Shown here piece by piece: positions 8,570 to 16,477 of a stretch of 64,000 nt of DNA (position 1 is the stretch's first letter; each line of letters opens with the position of its first letter). The notes under the pieces were generated by a model, which saw nothing but the letters and a program-made list of their open reading frames with translations, did no database searches and was not told the origin of the DNA. Made by a program: the position numbers and the translations under genes. The stretch is taken from positions 12,498-76,497 of the forward strand of contig DAOLIQ010000006.1 of NCBI GenBank assembly GCA_035328465.1. Direction: 5' to 3'. Source of the DNA: JADJEI01 sp035328465 (lineage in GTDB: Bacteria; Bacteroidota; Ignavibacteria; Ignavibacteriales; Ignavibacteriaceae).

Positions 8570-9160
8570 TTGGACGCACAAAAATTTATAAATGACTCAT
8601 TGAACGAAAGTTCTGAAACAAAATTAAAGATAAAAGATCAGCTTGCTGATGAAATTTTAAAAGCTGTTGATATTCTTGTAGCCTCGTACAAGAACGGCAA
8701 CAAACTTTTACTTTGCGGCAACGGAGGCAGCGCTGCAGATTGCCAGCACATCGCAACTGAGTTGATGATAAGATTGAGCCACCATATTCAGCGTCCGGCG
8801 CTTCCTGCAATTGCACTCACAACAGATACGTCAAATCTTACCGCAGGGGGAAATGATATTGGTTTTGAAAATGTCTTTGCAAGAAATGTAGAAGGACTTG
8901 GAAACAAGGGGGATGTTTTACTTGCAATCTCTACAAGCGGTAATTCACCAAACGTGGTTAAAGCTGTGGAAATGGCTCAATCAAAAGGAATAAAAGTAAT
9001 TGGTTTCCTTGGAGGTAATGGCGGTAAATTAAAATCAATCGTTGATCTTCCGATTGTTGTTCCATCAGCCAACACACAGAGAATACAGGAGGGGCATATA
9101 ACTATCGCTCACATTATTTGTGAGCTCGTTGAATATAAATTATTTGCTGACAAGGGTTAA
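8570..9160 (+). CDS. gmhA: Phosphoheptose (sedoheptulose-7-phosphate) isomerase
   Basis: A 196-residue SIS-domain protein with the GmhA hallmarks: LLCGNGGSAADCQHIATEL, AIALTTDTSNLTAGGNDIGFENVFARN, the phosphosugar-binding AISTSGNSPNVV and the C-terminal EGHITIAHIICELVE. It converts sedoheptulose 7-phosphate to D-glycero-heptose 7-phosphate, the first step of LPS inner-core or S-layer heptose synthesis, in the cytosol. Start TTG 8570 is chosen because AAAGG lies seven bases upstream and the length then fits the family. The other heptose genes are not in this window. Confidence 0.92.
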   Translation: MDAQKFINDSLNESSETKLKIKDQLADEILKAVDILVASYKNGNKLLLCGNGGSAADCQHIATELMIRLSHHIQRPALPAIALTTDTSNLTAGGNDIGFENVFARNVEGLGNKGDVLLAISTSGNSPNVVKAVEMAQSKGIKVIGFLGGNGGKLKSIVDLPIVVPSANTQRIQEGHITIAHIICELVEYKLFADKG

Positions 9161-9182
9161 GTTAACTTTTTCAGTTCTCGGT

Positions 9183-9710
9183 TTATTTCCTTTTCCAATC
9201 TATTTTATCTCCGACTTGAATGTTGTGCCTATCGGTATATCCGGCTACCACTTCAACAACATATTGCGCAGGTTTGGTTGAAGGATAAGTTTGATCAGAA
9301 AGCATCGTGGTGTTTTTGTGAATCGTTACTATCTTCATATCTGCATTAACAAAAATTATATCGAGTGAGATTAAAGTATTTCGCATCCAGAATGAGCGAA
9401 TTTGTTCATCGGGAAAGATAAAAAGCATTCCCTGGTTTTCTTTCATTTCAACTCGCTTCATCAGACCCAGTTCTCTTTCGTATTCATTATCGGCAAACTC
9501 AAGATCAATTTTTGTTTTTGATGTTCCGAGTGAATCGGTAAAATTGAGTTCACCTTCTTTTGTGAAATTATAATAATCCATCTTGGGCTTATCTTCATTA
9601 AAAAAATTGTTATAGATAAAAAATCCAGCCGCAGCAACTAAAAGAATTATTCCAATTATTTTAGCAGTAGAAAGTTTTTTCGGGGATTGTGTTTGTTTCT
9701 TTTGAGCCAT
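9183..9710 (-). CDS. DUF192 exported protein
   Basis: A 175-residue protein with a cytosolic lysine-rich start, one membrane/signal segment (about residues 18-38) and a DUF192 domain in the second half: ERELGLMKRVEM, GMLFIFPDE, FWMRNTLISLDIIFVNADMKI. These positions (GLM-R, GMLF, FWM-NT, LDIIF) define the family. Its function is not established; the fold is a small beta-barrel placed in the periplasm. ATG 9710 is preferred over an in-frame start farther upstream because CGGA lies at a suitable distance. It converges on gmhA and diverges from the hydrolase gene. Confidence 0.85.
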   Translation of the reverse strand: MAQKKQTQSPKKLSTAKIIGIILLVAAAGFFIYNNFFNEDKPKMDYYNFTKEGELNFTDSLGTSKTKIDLEFADNEYERELGLMKRVEMKENQGMLFIFPDEQIRSFWMRNTLISLDIIFVNADMKIVTIHKNTTMLSDQTYPSTKPAQYVVEVVAGYTDRHNIQVGDKIDWKRK

Positions 9711-9763
9711 TGTTAAATTTCCGATATTTGTGTAAGGCAAATATAAACAAATCAAATTTTAAA

Positions 9764-10612
9764 TTGACTCGTATTATAGAACGGCACGTAATAGCAGTAA
9801 ATGAATCTCAACAAAAGATGATCATCAGCGGATGGGGGAAAGACGCACTTGAAAAATCAGTTGTTGAAAAAATAACTTATCTTTCAGATGGCTTAAAAGT
9901 GAAAGGCTACATTGCATATCCTAAAGACGATTCAAAAAAATATCCCTGCATTATTTGGTGCCGGGGCGGGTTTGGAAATAAAGGAGCGATAGATAAGTTT
10001 ACTGCGCGTGGAATGTTTGGTCATATTGCAAGTTTGGGTTATTGTGTTTTTACAAGTCAATATCGCGGCAATGATGGAAGTGAAGGACGGGATGATTTTG
10101 GCGGCGACGATATAAATGATGTTATAAATCTTATCCCACTTTCTGATGAAATTCCACAGGCAAACAAGGAACTTTGGGGAATTGAAGGGTGGAGCCGAGG
10201 CGGAATGATGACTTATCTTTCATTGACACGCATAAATATTTTTAAAGCCGCAATCATCGTGGGTGGAATTGCCGATCTTAACTGTAGTTCAATAGAGAAT
10301 AGTTTTATTAGCAAGCTTTATGAAGATAAAATTGGTCAAGTTAATTCCTTAGAGTTCCTGAAAAAATGTGAGGAGCGTTCAATTATAAACTTTCCCGAGA
10401 AATTATCTGCAGGCACTATTTTATTATTAATTCACGGCACTGCCGACGAGAGAGTTCCAACTTCAAATTCTATTGACCTTTCAAAAAAATTAATTGAATT
10501 AAACCGTACATTCAGACTGGTTCTTCTCGAAGGCGGAGATCACTTTTTAAAATCTCATCGAAAAGAAATAGATGAAATGAGAAAAAGTTGGTTTGGAAAG
10601 TATTTAAAATAA
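9764..10612 (+). CDS. S9-like alpha/beta-hydrolase (prolyl oligopeptidase family)
   Basis: A cytosolic alpha/beta-hydrolase. From the chosen TTG the catalytic triad would be Ser144 in GWSRGG, Asp228 in GTADERVP and His260 in EGGDHFL; an oxyanion-hole strand CIIWCRGGFG lies at about residues 62-71. There is no N-terminal beta-propeller, so it resembles stand-alone acylaminoacyl-peptidase or esterase domains. The start is uncertain: TTG 9764 and ATG 9818 are both possible and neither has a clear ribosome-binding site. No signal peptide is seen. The substrate cannot be inferred. Confidence 0.82.
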   Translation: MTRIIERHVIAVNESQQKMIISGWGKDALEKSVVEKITYLSDGLKVKGYIAYPKDDSKKYPCIIWCRGGFGNKGAIDKFTARGMFGHIASLGYCVFTSQYRGNDGSEGRDDFGGDDINDVINLIPLSDEIPQANKELWGIEGWSRGGMMTYLSLTRINIFKAAIIVGGIADLNCSSIENSFISKLYEDKIGQVNSLEFLKKCEERSIINFPEKLSAGTILLLIHGTADERVPTSNSIDLSKKLIELNRTFRLVLLEGGDHFLKSHRKEIDEMRKSWFGKYLK

Positions 10613-10653
10613 TTTTTAGAGAGTCAATAATCTACATTGTAAGAGTCTTCTAA

Positions 10654-10675
10654 TTAATTGTAATTTTACAATTAA
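10654..10675. promoter_or_regulatory. AT-rich perfect palindrome upstream of DUF1844-nadK
   Basis: Arms of 10 bp (TTAATTGTAA at 10654-10663 and its complement at 10666-10675) are separated by two T residues, 18 nt before the DUF1844 start codon. The position fits an operator or a short hairpin at the 5' end of the message; there is no T-run to make it a terminator for the hydrolase gene. The evidence is the symmetry alone. Confidence 0.35.
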
Positions 10676-10692
10676 AAATCTTACAGTAAATA

Positions 10693-10959
10693 ATGAACGA
10701 ACCAATTTCAAACGAAGAATTGTTTCTTCAGCTTGTGCTTCAGAACCAGCAAATGGCAATGATATCTATGGGGAAAACTCAAAATCCCCTTACGCAAAAG
10801 ATCGAGCCTAATTTAGAATTCGCAAAAATTACAATTGACATGCTTGATATGATTGTCGAAAAGACAAAGGGAAATCTATCTGATTATGAATCGAAATTAA
10901 TTACCGAAGTAATCCGCGATCTGAAATTAAATTATGTTGAAGCATCAAAACAGAAATAA
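10693..10959 (+). CDS. DUF1844 protein
   Basis: An 88-residue acidic, mostly helical cytosolic protein with the DUF1844 pattern: MISMGKTQNPLTQ, LEFAKITIDMLDMIVEKTKGNLS and a final helix VIRDLKLNYVEA. The family is widespread next to unrelated housekeeping genes and has no established function. It ends one base before the nadK start codon, so translational coupling with NAD kinase is likely. Confidence 0.88.
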   Translation: MNEPISNEELFLQLVLQNQQMAMISMGKTQNPLTQKIEPNLEFAKITIDMLDMIVEKTKGNLSDYESKLITEVIRDLKLNYVEASKQK

Positions 10960-10960
10960 A

Positions 10961-11860
10961 ATGACACTTGGAGTAATTGCAAATATCACCAAAGAAAATG
11001 TTGCAAATGTAGTTTCAACATTTATTGAGAAGCTTCAAAAAAACAAGCTCGATTATTTATTAAGCTCTGATCTTTGGAAATTCAGAAAACGATTTACAAT
11101 CAAAATCCCGAAGCAAAATTTTCTGCCAGATAAAAAGCTTTGTGAGCTAAGCGATATAATTATTTCAATCGGCGGCGATGGAACAATGCTTGCAACAGCT
11201 TTCAACGCACAGTTTTTTGATAAACCTGTTCTCGGGGTTAATCTTGGTAAGCTTGGTTTTCTCGTCGAAGCAAACATTAATCAGATGGATGCAATTATTA
11301 AAGAAATCAAATCTAAAAAATATTCGATTGAGGAAAGAATAGTTATAACCGGTGTTTGCACTGGCCATAAAATTGAAAAACTGTACGCAATAAATGACCT
11401 CGTAATTGATAAAGGTGCCTGGCCCAAAATGATTGAGCTCACTGTTATTGTTGATGGAGAGTATGTAACGACTTTTTCTGCTGACGGATTAATTATTGCA
11501 ACCCCAACTGGCTCAACAGGTTATTCTATTTCTTCCGGCGGACCAATCGTAAGTCCTAAAGCAGACGTAATTACGCTTTCCCCAATTTCGCCGCATAGCT
11601 TAACTATTAGACCGCTCGTGTTACCAAGCAATCAGGAAATAATTATTCGGGCGAATTCGCTGTATAGAGAAATACAGATCAATTGTGATGGACAAAGAGT
11701 TTTTGCTTTCCCCCCACCATTTGAAATAAAAATTAATAAAAGTAAAACCCCGCTTAAGCTTGTTCATACTTCATTAACCAGTTACTTCGAAACACTACGC
11801 AACAAGTTGCTTTGGGGAATTGACCTCCGCAAAAACTCTTTAGATAGAAAAGGAGTGTAA
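10961..11860 (+). CDS. nadK: NAD kinase
   Basis: A 299-residue ATP-NAD kinase that makes NADP in the cytosol. Diagnostic motifs are SIGGDGTMLATAF, GVNLGKLGFLVE, AINDLVIDKG (the N-D pair that contacts NAD) and ATPTGSTGYSISSGGPI. ATG 10961 follows the DUF1844 stop directly; an alternative in-frame start at 10934 would overlap that gene and add nine unrelated residues. A small exported thioredoxin-like gene follows three bases later. Confidence 0.95.
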   Translation: MTLGVIANITKENVANVVSTFIEKLQKNKLDYLLSSDLWKFRKRFTIKIPKQNFLPDKKLCELSDIIISIGGDGTMLATAFNAQFFDKPVLGVNLGKLGFLVEANINQMDAIIKEIKSKKYSIEERIVITGVCTGHKIEKLYAINDLVIDKGAWPKMIELTVIVDGEYVTTFSADGLIIATPTGSTGYSISSGGPIVSPKADVITLSPISPHSLTIRPLVLPSNQEIIIRANSLYREIQINCDGQRVFAFPPPFEIKINKSKTPLKLVHTSLTSYFETLRNKLLWGIDLRKNSLDRKGV

Positions 11861-11862
11861 TC

Positions 11863-12372
11863 ATGAAATTATTTTTCGCAGTCATAGTTCTTTTCGCACA
11901 AATAGTTTTTTCTCAGGGGAAAAGTGAAATAACCACAGATGAGAAAACAGGCAAACCAATGCTGGTTGGCGAAGTAACCCGCGATGCTTTTGAAGATACC
12001 AGCTTTATGTGGTTTGATAATGAATATTCTGAATACAGAGTTGATACAACATCACTGATAGGTTTCGCGGAGAAAATCAAACAAATAAATTTTAAAATTA
12101 TTTTAGGAACTTGGTGCGAAGACAGCCAGATGTTTGTGCCACGGTTGATAAAAATTTTTGATAAAATAAATATACCCGAACAGAATTTCAATTTGATCTG
12201 TGTTGATCGTGAAAAAAAAGATTTGTCGGGCGAAGTTGAAAACCTTGAAATACAGTTAGTCCCCACCATAATAATATATTCCGGAGATCAGGAAGTTGGA
12301 CGAATAGTTGAAGCCCCGCAGGAAAATCTCGAAAAGGACATAGTTCGTCTCATAGCTAAACAAAAATTCTGA
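11863..12372 (+). CDS. Exported monothiol thioredoxin-like protein
   Basis: A 169-residue protein with a signal peptide (about residues 1-17, ending VFSQG) and a thioredoxin fold. The active-site region is GTWCEDSQM: Cys85 is present but the second cysteine is Ser88 (C-x-x-S). A cis-proline strand QLVPTIIIYSGD follows. This Bacteroidota-type family is usually annotated simply as thioredoxin family protein. A monothiol site favours binding or isomerase-like chemistry over dithiol reduction. It follows nadK by three bases. Confidence 0.82.
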   Translation: MKLFFAVIVLFAQIVFSQGKSEITTDEKTGKPMLVGEVTRDAFEDTSFMWFDNEYSEYRVDTTSLIGFAEKIKQINFKIILGTWCEDSQMFVPRLIKIFDKINIPEQNFNLICVDREKKDLSGEVENLEIQLVPTIIIYSGDQEVGRIVEAPQENLEKDIVRLIAKQKF

Positions 12373-12446
12373 CAGTTGATAGATCAAAAGAAAAAATATT
12401 TTATTTTGTCTTTGACTTTGTCATTCTTTTCCTATTTTGTGCACTA

Positions 12447-12474
12447 ATTATTGTAAAAGTTTTTTTACAATAAT
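12447..12474. promoter_or_regulatory. 12-bp inverted repeat upstream of the Asp-box protein
   Basis: ATTATTGTAAAA (12447-12458) and its exact complement (12463-12474) flank a four-base loop, GTTT. It lies 110 nt before the start codon at 12585 and is not followed by a T-run, so an operator or an mRNA leader hairpin is more likely than a terminator. A TTGACT and a TATTTTG lie just upstream, but neither gives a convincing promoter with the spacing seen elsewhere in the window. Confidence 0.35.
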
Positions 12475-12584
12475 CTTTGGACACACAATGGGAAAATTGC
12501 TTCGTTCTGTCTTAGAGTTTCATTTCAAATGCATTGCTTAGATAAATAACAAACATCATTATTAATAATTAAATTGGAGAAAGT

Positions 12585-14684
12585 ATGAATCGTGTATTCT
12601 CTTTTGTCTTCCTTTTCTCTCTGCTATTTGTACTAAATAGCAGCTTACATGCGCAATTTAGCGATGAGCGAATGTGGAGTACTCAAATTCGCCCGACAGG
12701 TGAATTTTTTGAAGTTCCTCAAACCGCAATTGATTATGTGCATCCTAACACTGAGTCAAGAATTTTTTCTACTCCCCTTGGTGCTGTTGTGATTGGCCCA
12801 AACTTCAGAGTTTTTCCAAGCACTTACACACAAAGTGAAACTCCTATTACAAGGCATCCAACAAACCCAAACATTATGTATGGATCCTCCAACTCGGTAA
12901 AGATAAGCCCATTCACAATCAGTGAAGGTCTTTATCTCACCACAGATGGTGGAACAACATGGTTCGGAAATGATAAAACTCTCTCTAATCCAACAACAAA
13001 TCATGGCGGTGATCCGGCACCGGGTATTGATGCAAATGGAAGACTTTATATGTCCCATTTAGGATATACTACCGTCGGAATGTTTGTTACCAATTCTTCA
13101 GACATGGGTACAACATGGTCAAATGATTACACTATTGTATCGGGGTCGCAAGACAAAAATCACACTGTTGTTGATAACATACCAACTAGCCCATACTTTG
13201 GAAGAGTATATGTAAGCTGGTCGAGATTTACCTCTGCTGCTCCACCCATTGCTGTATCGTATTCATCAAACAGCGGAACAAGCTGGAGTGTTGCGGCAAA
13301 TATCAACACGCCTCCTGCCGGTCATTACTCACAAGGTGTTAACGGTGCTATCGGACCTAATGGCGAAGTTTATATGGTATGGCAAAATCCAACTTTAGGC
13401 TCACCTTATACCGGCGACTATATGGGATTTGGAAAATCTACAAACGGCGGAGCCACATGGACCGTCAATAATAATATTTATGACTGCAATGGAATTCGTG
13501 GATACTTATTTGCTACAAGCATAAGAGTTAATGATTTTCCATGGATGGGAGTTGATGTTACAGGCGGTGCTCAGAACGGATGGATTTACGTAGTTCATGC
13601 CGAAAAGAATTTAGCTCCAGCCGGTTCAGATGCTGATATTATTTTACATCGCTCTACAGATGGCGGAACTACCTGGTCTGCAGGTATAAGAGTAAACCAG
13701 GATGCTTTAAATAATGGTAAGGTTCAATACTGCCCCGCCCTCGTTGTTGGCGGTGATGGAAGTGTTAATGTTGTCTATTATGATAATAGAAATCTATCAT
13801 CCGACTCTGCAACTGTTTATCTTTCAAGATCAACAGACGGCGGAAATACATGGACAGATTTAGAAGTAGCAGATCATCACTTCAAACCAAAACCGATCGC
13901 AGGACTTGCTGGTGGATACCAAGGTGATTACATTGGAATTACCGAAGCAAACGGAATTGTTTGGCCTTATTGGTGCGATGATAAATCAGGCATCTACCAG
14001 GCTTGGACAACAAAGGTTGATTTCAACGGCGTAGTTACAAACCCAAACATTGTTCCATCATTAACTGTTACACCCTCTTCCGGCAATGGAGTGTTTAGCG
14101 TAAATTTTTCAGCAACCAACAACGAAGCAACATCTCAAACCTTCGGTCTTTGGTTAGAGGAAACTCTTCCCAACAATAGGGTTAAAACGATTTATAACAA
14201 AACTATTACCGTTAATTCAGGGCAGACCTTTAGCGGAGTTAAAAACAAAAATTACACGATTAAGCCATTGGGTGTTTATACATACACACTTAAGGTAGGG
14301 GTTTATCCTTCAACTATTTGGGCGACTGACGTAAAGACTTACACTAAAACTGTTATTGAATTAAACAAAGGAAATTCAATCGAGGAAACAGAGAACTTAA
14401 TTCCAGAATCTGTTTTGCTTGAATCGAACTATCCAAATCCCTTTAATCCTTCAACCACAATTCGCTTTGGATTGAATCAGGATGACTATGTTTCGTTAAA
14501 AATATTTAACGCACTTGGTCAGGAAGTAGCTACTTTAGTAAATGAATTTCGCAATGCGGGTTATCATGATGTAGTTTGGAACGGCACTGATAATTCAGGT
14601 AATCAAGTTACAAGTGGAATTTATTTCTACAGATTGAACACTGGCAGTTTTGTTGAAGTAAAGAAGATGCTACTTACGAAGTAA
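12585..14684 (+). CDS. Secreted Asp-box (BNR) beta-propeller protein with sorting domain
   Basis: A 699-residue secreted protein: signal peptide (about 1-23, ending SLHAQ), then a sialidase-like propeller marked by Asp-box repeats such as TTDGGTTW, STNGGATW, STDGGTTW and STDGGNTW, a beta-rich linker (about 500-600), and a C-terminal YPNPFNPSTTI sorting domain followed by NQVTSGIYFYRLNT. Asp boxes occur in sialidases and in many non-enzymatic propellers; the catalytic arginine triad and nucleophile tyrosine could not be placed, so enzymatic activity is not claimed. A good RBS (TTGGAG) precedes ATG 12585. The C-terminal domain predicts outer-membrane export and surface attachment. Confidence 0.87.
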   Translation: MNRVFSFVFLFSLLFVLNSSLHAQFSDERMWSTQIRPTGEFFEVPQTAIDYVHPNTESRIFSTPLGAVVIGPNFRVFPSTYTQSETPITRHPTNPNIMYGSSNSVKISPFTISEGLYLTTDGGTTWFGNDKTLSNPTTNHGGDPAPGIDANGRLYMSHLGYTTVGMFVTNSSDMGTTWSNDYTIVSGSQDKNHTVVDNIPTSPYFGRVYVSWSRFTSAAPPIAVSYSSNSGTSWSVAANINTPPAGHYSQGVNGAIGPNGEVYMVWQNPTLGSPYTGDYMGFGKSTNGGATWTVNNNIYDCNGIRGYLFATSIRVNDFPWMGVDVTGGAQNGWIYVVHAEKNLAPAGSDADIILHRSTDGGTTWSAGIRVNQDALNNGKVQYCPALVVGGDGSVNVVYYDNRNLSSDSATVYLSRSTDGGNTWTDLEVADHHFKPKPIAGLAGGYQGDYIGITEANGIVWPYWCDDKSGIYQAWTTKVDFNGVVTNPNIVPSLTVTPSSGNGVFSVNFSATNNEATSQTFGLWLEETLPNNRVKTIYNKTITVNSGQTFSGVKNKNYTIKPLGVYTYTLKVGVYPSTIWATDVKTYTKTVIELNKGNSIEETENLIPESVLLESNYPNPFNPSTTIRFGLNQDDYVSLKIFNALGQEVATLVNEFRNAGYHDVVWNGTDNSGNQVTSGIYFYRLNTGSFVEVKKMLLTK

Positions 14685-14734
14685 AGTCAAACGTCGAATG
14701 TGAAACGTCAAACGTAAATTCACATTTGAGATTT

Positions 14735-14794
14735 AAGGCAGCCCAATCCGTTATCCATTAACTAACGGAAACTGAGGCTGCCTTTTTTATTTTT
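14735..14794 (+). terminator. Rho-independent terminator after the Asp-box gene
   Basis: The outer stem GGCAGCC (14737-14743) pairs with GGCTGCC (14776-14782); a nested stem TCCGTTA/TAACGGA (14747-14753 with 14763-14769) lies inside, and six T residues follow. The preceding 50 nt contain two copies of GTCAAACGT and a weak AATGTGAA/TTCACATT inverted repeat of unknown meaning. Confidence 0.8.
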
Positions 14795-14848
14795 AGACAT
14801 AACCAGGCAAATGTTAATATAAATATCAAAAGATTATTCAATCTTGGT

Positions 14849-14880
14849 TTTGTAATTAAAAATTAATACAGCTATATTTT
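14849..14880 (+). promoter_or_regulatory. Bacteroidota-type promoter for the H-type lectin gene
   Basis: TTTG (14849-14852), a 20-nt spacer and TATATTTT (14873-14880) match the TTTG/TAnnTTTG pattern, with T instead of G at the last position. The start codon follows at 14926 with a clear TAAGGAGG ribosome-binding site. Confidence 0.5.
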
Positions 14881-14925
14881 AAATGTTCTTTCAATCAATC
14901 TTAAATAAATTTAAGGAGGTCAAGT

Positions 14926-15282
14926 ATGAAAAAAGTTCTTTTTGTTTTGGCAGTGTTAGCTTTCTCGACAGCTTTAACTTTTGCTCAGACTCAAGTTCAA
15001 AGTGGAATGTACTCGATAAATTATGAAACACCGGGTTACACTTTGGATAAGAATGAAGGTACAAGATCTTTCAGTCTTGAAGTAAACTTCTTGAAACCAT
15101 TCGATGTAAAACCGGATGTAGTTTTATCGGTTACTCACATGGATGTTGATCAACAGACCGCACTGAGATATAAAGTTGAAACTTCCGGTATTTCAAGAGA
15201 CGGCTTTACTCTTAAGGTTACTACCTGGGGTAATTGCAAAATCTTTGGAATAAGCGGTAACTGGATGGCTCACTCAGAATAA
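14926..15282 (+). CDS. Small secreted H-type lectin domain protein
   Basis: A 118-residue protein with a signal peptide (about 1-20, ending LTFAQ) followed by a single domain that reads like the H-type lectin fold of snail agglutinin and discoidin: VQSGMYSINYE, then FLKPFDVKPDVVLSVTHMDVD, RYKVETSGISRDGFTLKVTTW and ending IFGISGNWMAH. The F-K/x-P-F, P-x-V, LD/MDVD and GFTLKVTTW positions are the family's core. Such domains bind N-acetylgalactosamine-like sugars as trimers. It has its own promoter and terminator, so it is likely expressed as a single abundant gene. The assignment rests on recalled family pattern. Confidence 0.72.
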   Translation: MKKVLFVLAVLAFSTALTFAQTQVQSGMYSINYETPGYTLDKNEGTRSFSLEVNFLKPFDVKPDVVLSVTHMDVDQQTALRYKVETSGISRDGFTLKVTTWGNCKIFGISGNWMAHSE

Positions 15283-15304
15283 CTAAAATTATTTCAATTA
15301 ATTC

Positions 15305-15342
15305 GGGTTGTTCTTCTAAATAGAGGGACAACCCCTTTTTTT
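15305..15342 (+). terminator. Rho-independent terminator of the lectin gene
   Basis: GGGTTGT (15305-15311) pairs with ACAACCC (15328-15334), followed by C and seven T residues. Confidence 0.85.
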
Positions 15343-15437
15343 AAATTAGTCAAAAACATCTTTTCTGTACGGAAAGTTCTTTTTAATTTGAATGTAGAAA
15401 TAATTATCATTTACTAATCTTCCTTTGGTTTTATTTC

Positions 15438-16433
15438 TTGATACGATTCTTAAAATTATTTTCACTTGCAGCTCTTCTTTTACAAATTATTGGCTGCAAT
15501 ACAAACCCGCCCGATGCTCCGTTAAATTCATTAGTTGATACAGGAAAAGTAATTGTTACTTCAAATGTTGACAGTGCTTTAATTTTTGCTGATGATATTT
15601 TTACGGGGAATTATTCTCCCGATACGTTAGAAGTTTCTGCCGGCGAACATTCAATCAGGCTCGAAAAGGAAAATTACATTTCTAAAAGTGAAATTATAAC
15701 TGTAATTAAAAATGAAATGGTAAGCATTAATTTTGATCTGGAATTTGTTACGGTTAATAAAATTGTTTTGCTTGAAGATTTCGCAAATGTTAGCTGCAAC
15801 CCCTGTGTAATTTCGAATAAAATTATTTATTCACTCACTCATTACAACAATGGATTGAAAGTGATCGCTATAAAATATCCGACAAATTTTCCTTCACCTA
15901 ATGATCCATTCTATCTTGCAAATACAATTGATTGCAGCGCACGAATGAGCTACTATAATATTTTTTCTGCCCCAACCACCGTAATTGATGGAATTGAAAA
16001 ACCAATCTCGACAGACTCTAACGCAGTGAAGCAAAAAATTAGCGATAGGATGATGAGAGCAGCCCAGTTTCGTTTAACAATTACAGACACACTAATCGGC
16101 AGCAGTTACAGCGCTCATATTAAAGTCGACCTTCTTGATAATTCTAACATTGATTTTAATAATCTTGTGATTCAAACGGTCGTGATTGAAGAATCAATTG
16201 AGTTTGCAAATCCGCCGGGCTCAAACGGTGAAACTATTTTTTATGATGTGATGCGTGCAATGCTTCCTTCAAATCAAGGTGAATTAATGACAGATCTTGA
16301 AACAACAGGAAGCAAGGAATATACAAGACAAATTATGTTGAGTTCTCAATGGCAATCTGAAAAAATTAAAACGGTGGTTTTTATTCAGGATAAAAATTCA
16401 AAAGAAGTTTATCAGGTCGAAGTTTCAAATTAA
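15438..16433 (+). CDS. Omp28-type lipoprotein with PEGA-like and thioredoxin-like parts
   Basis: A 331-residue lipoprotein: the lipobox LLQIIGC puts the lipidated cysteine at position 20. Residues about 35-98 form a PEGA-like beta domain (GKVIVTSNVDSALIFADD). From about 105 it resembles Omp28 outer-membrane proteins: a thioredoxin-like start LLEDFANVSCNPC with Cys120 and Cys123, and the NPPGSNGETIFYDVMRAMLP motif in the second half. The start codon is TTG 15438; no ATG with the same signal sequence exists. It heads a four-gene operon of thiol proteins and a barrel. Confidence 0.8.
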   Translation: MIRFLKLFSLAALLLQIIGCNTNPPDAPLNSLVDTGKVIVTSNVDSALIFADDIFTGNYSPDTLEVSAGEHSIRLEKENYISKSEIITVIKNEMVSINFDLEFVTVNKIVLLEDFANVSCNPCVISNKIIYSLTHYNNGLKVIAIKYPTNFPSPNDPFYLANTIDCSARMSYYNIFSAPTTVIDGIEKPISTDSNAVKQKISDRMMRAAQFRLTITDTLIGSSYSAHIKVDLLDNSNIDFNNLVIQTVVIEESIEFANPPGSNGETIFYDVMRAMLPSNQGELMTDLETTGSKEYTRQIMLSSQWQSEKIKTVVFIQDKNSKEVYQVEVSN

Positions 16434-16477
16434 ATAAATATTAAATTGTTTTACCTTTTAACAAGGGAGATGTTGTT

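Noticed and set aside
14687..14732. Two copies of GTCAAACGT and a short inverted repeat
   Set aside because: Too short and too close to the terminator to support a separate element.
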